Shown here one piece after another: positions 35,222-35,451 of a DNA stretch of 35,451 nt. The stretch's first letter is position 1; each line of letters starts with the position of its first letter. The position numbers and the translations under genes were made by a program. The notes beneath the pieces are model-generated. The model saw only the letters and a program-made list of their open reading frames with translations, was not told the DNA's origin and searched no databases. This DNA comes from Curvibacter sp. (lineage in GTDB: Bacteria; Pseudomonadota; Gammaproteobacteria; Burkholderiales; Burkholderiaceae_C), in NCBI GenBank assembly GCA_019233055.1, contig JAFAMV010000132.1, positions 1 to 35,451 of the forward strand, read 5' to 3'.

Positions 35222-35451
35222 TCAGGGCGCCGGGTTGATCCAGTCCTGCAGCCCCTGCACCGTCTCGCGCACAAAGCCCCAGACGGCCTGCATGCGGGCC
35301 TGGTGCTTGGCCTCGGCCGGCATGGACATCCAGAAGGTGCGCGTGAAACGCGCCTGCTGCGGCAGCACCGCCTGCAGCGCCGGATCGCGTGCCGCCACAA
35401 AGGCGGGCAACACCGCCAGGCCGGCGCCGGCCTTCACCGCCTCGCACTGGG
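35222..35451 (-). CDS. LysR-family transcriptional regulator, C-terminal part
   Basis: The minus strand is open from the window edge to a TGA at 35224-35222, giving 76 residues. The segment [19 protein letters not shown], followed by [20 protein letters not shown] and [12 protein letters not shown], is the end of a LysR effector domain: the AVxxGxGLAVLP motif, then the last strand and the terminal helix. The winged helix lies beyond the edge. It is on the same strand as, and 125 bases upstream of, the chemoreceptor gene. Confidence 0.82.
   Translation of the reverse strand, partial: QCEAVKAGAGLAVLPAFVAARDPALQAVLPQQARFTRTFWMSMPAEAKHQARMQAVWGFVRETVQGLQDWINPAP

Overview
The window is GC-rich, densely packed DNA that reads like a chromosome segment of a beta-proteobacterium of the order Burkholderiales. 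Pointers are PhaR (polyhydroxybutyrate control), a Bug/TctC-type binding protein, a ligAB-type protocatechuate 4,5-dioxygenase, a short H-NS-family protein and a PadR-controlled dienoyl-CoA-reductase-like enzyme. The assignment is an inference from gene content; no rRNA or tRNA gene is present. I saw no insertion sequence, CRISPR array, prophage or replication origin, and no stretch above 300 bases lacks a gene.

Layout. 1-2235 (+): the tail of a PIN-domain protein, an aldo/keto reductase and a Bug-type periplasmic binding protein. 2240-2572 (-): the detached C-terminal winged helix of a Fic protein. 2695-10703: a sugar or polyol catabolic locus with a divergent DhaK-DhaL kinase, then an ABC importer (ATPase, permease, binding protein), an SDR dehydrogenase, an RpiB-type isomerase and a SorC-type regulator. 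The set matches what is needed to import a C4 polyol or ketotetrose, oxidise it, phosphorylate the tetrulose and isomerise it. Five TTGATC elements lie in its control region. 10710-12974: a LysR regulator divergent from ligA-ligB. 13050-13583 (-): phaR.

13770-21308 (-) is the most interesting region. It is a tightly coupled six-gene operon: stand-alone acyl carrier protein, acyl-CoA-dehydrogenase-like flavoprotein, amino acid:[carrier protein] ligase (a truncated class II synthetase homologue), DUF1839 protein, a GH2/beta-mannosidase-like protein with both catalytic Glu residues, and a protein with two alpha/beta-hydrolase domains. My reading is a small ribosome-independent pathway: an amino acid is activated, tethered as a thioester, probably oxidised on the carrier, and moved to an unknown (perhaps glycosidic) acceptor. 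DUF1839 has Cys/His/Asp landmarks that suggest a papain-like (BtrH-like) acyltransferase. The operon has a clear promoter whose -35 box overlaps that of a divergent Cys-cluster protein gene, and an inverted repeat at its predicted start site.

21552-35451: the YkgJ-like Cys-cluster protein, a small unknown protein under a promoter with a perfect FNR-type box at +1, a YgiQ radical SAM protein, a LysR regulator divergent from an NAD(P)-binding oxidoreductase, a B12-binding-type radical SAM protein, an orphan ABC ATPase, an H-NS-like protein, a PadR regulator divergent from a FadH-like enzyme plus a SnoaL-like protein (with a striking double operator), a Phd/PIN toxin-antitoxin pair, a single-Cache chemoreceptor, and the C-terminus of a LysR regulator cut by the window edge.
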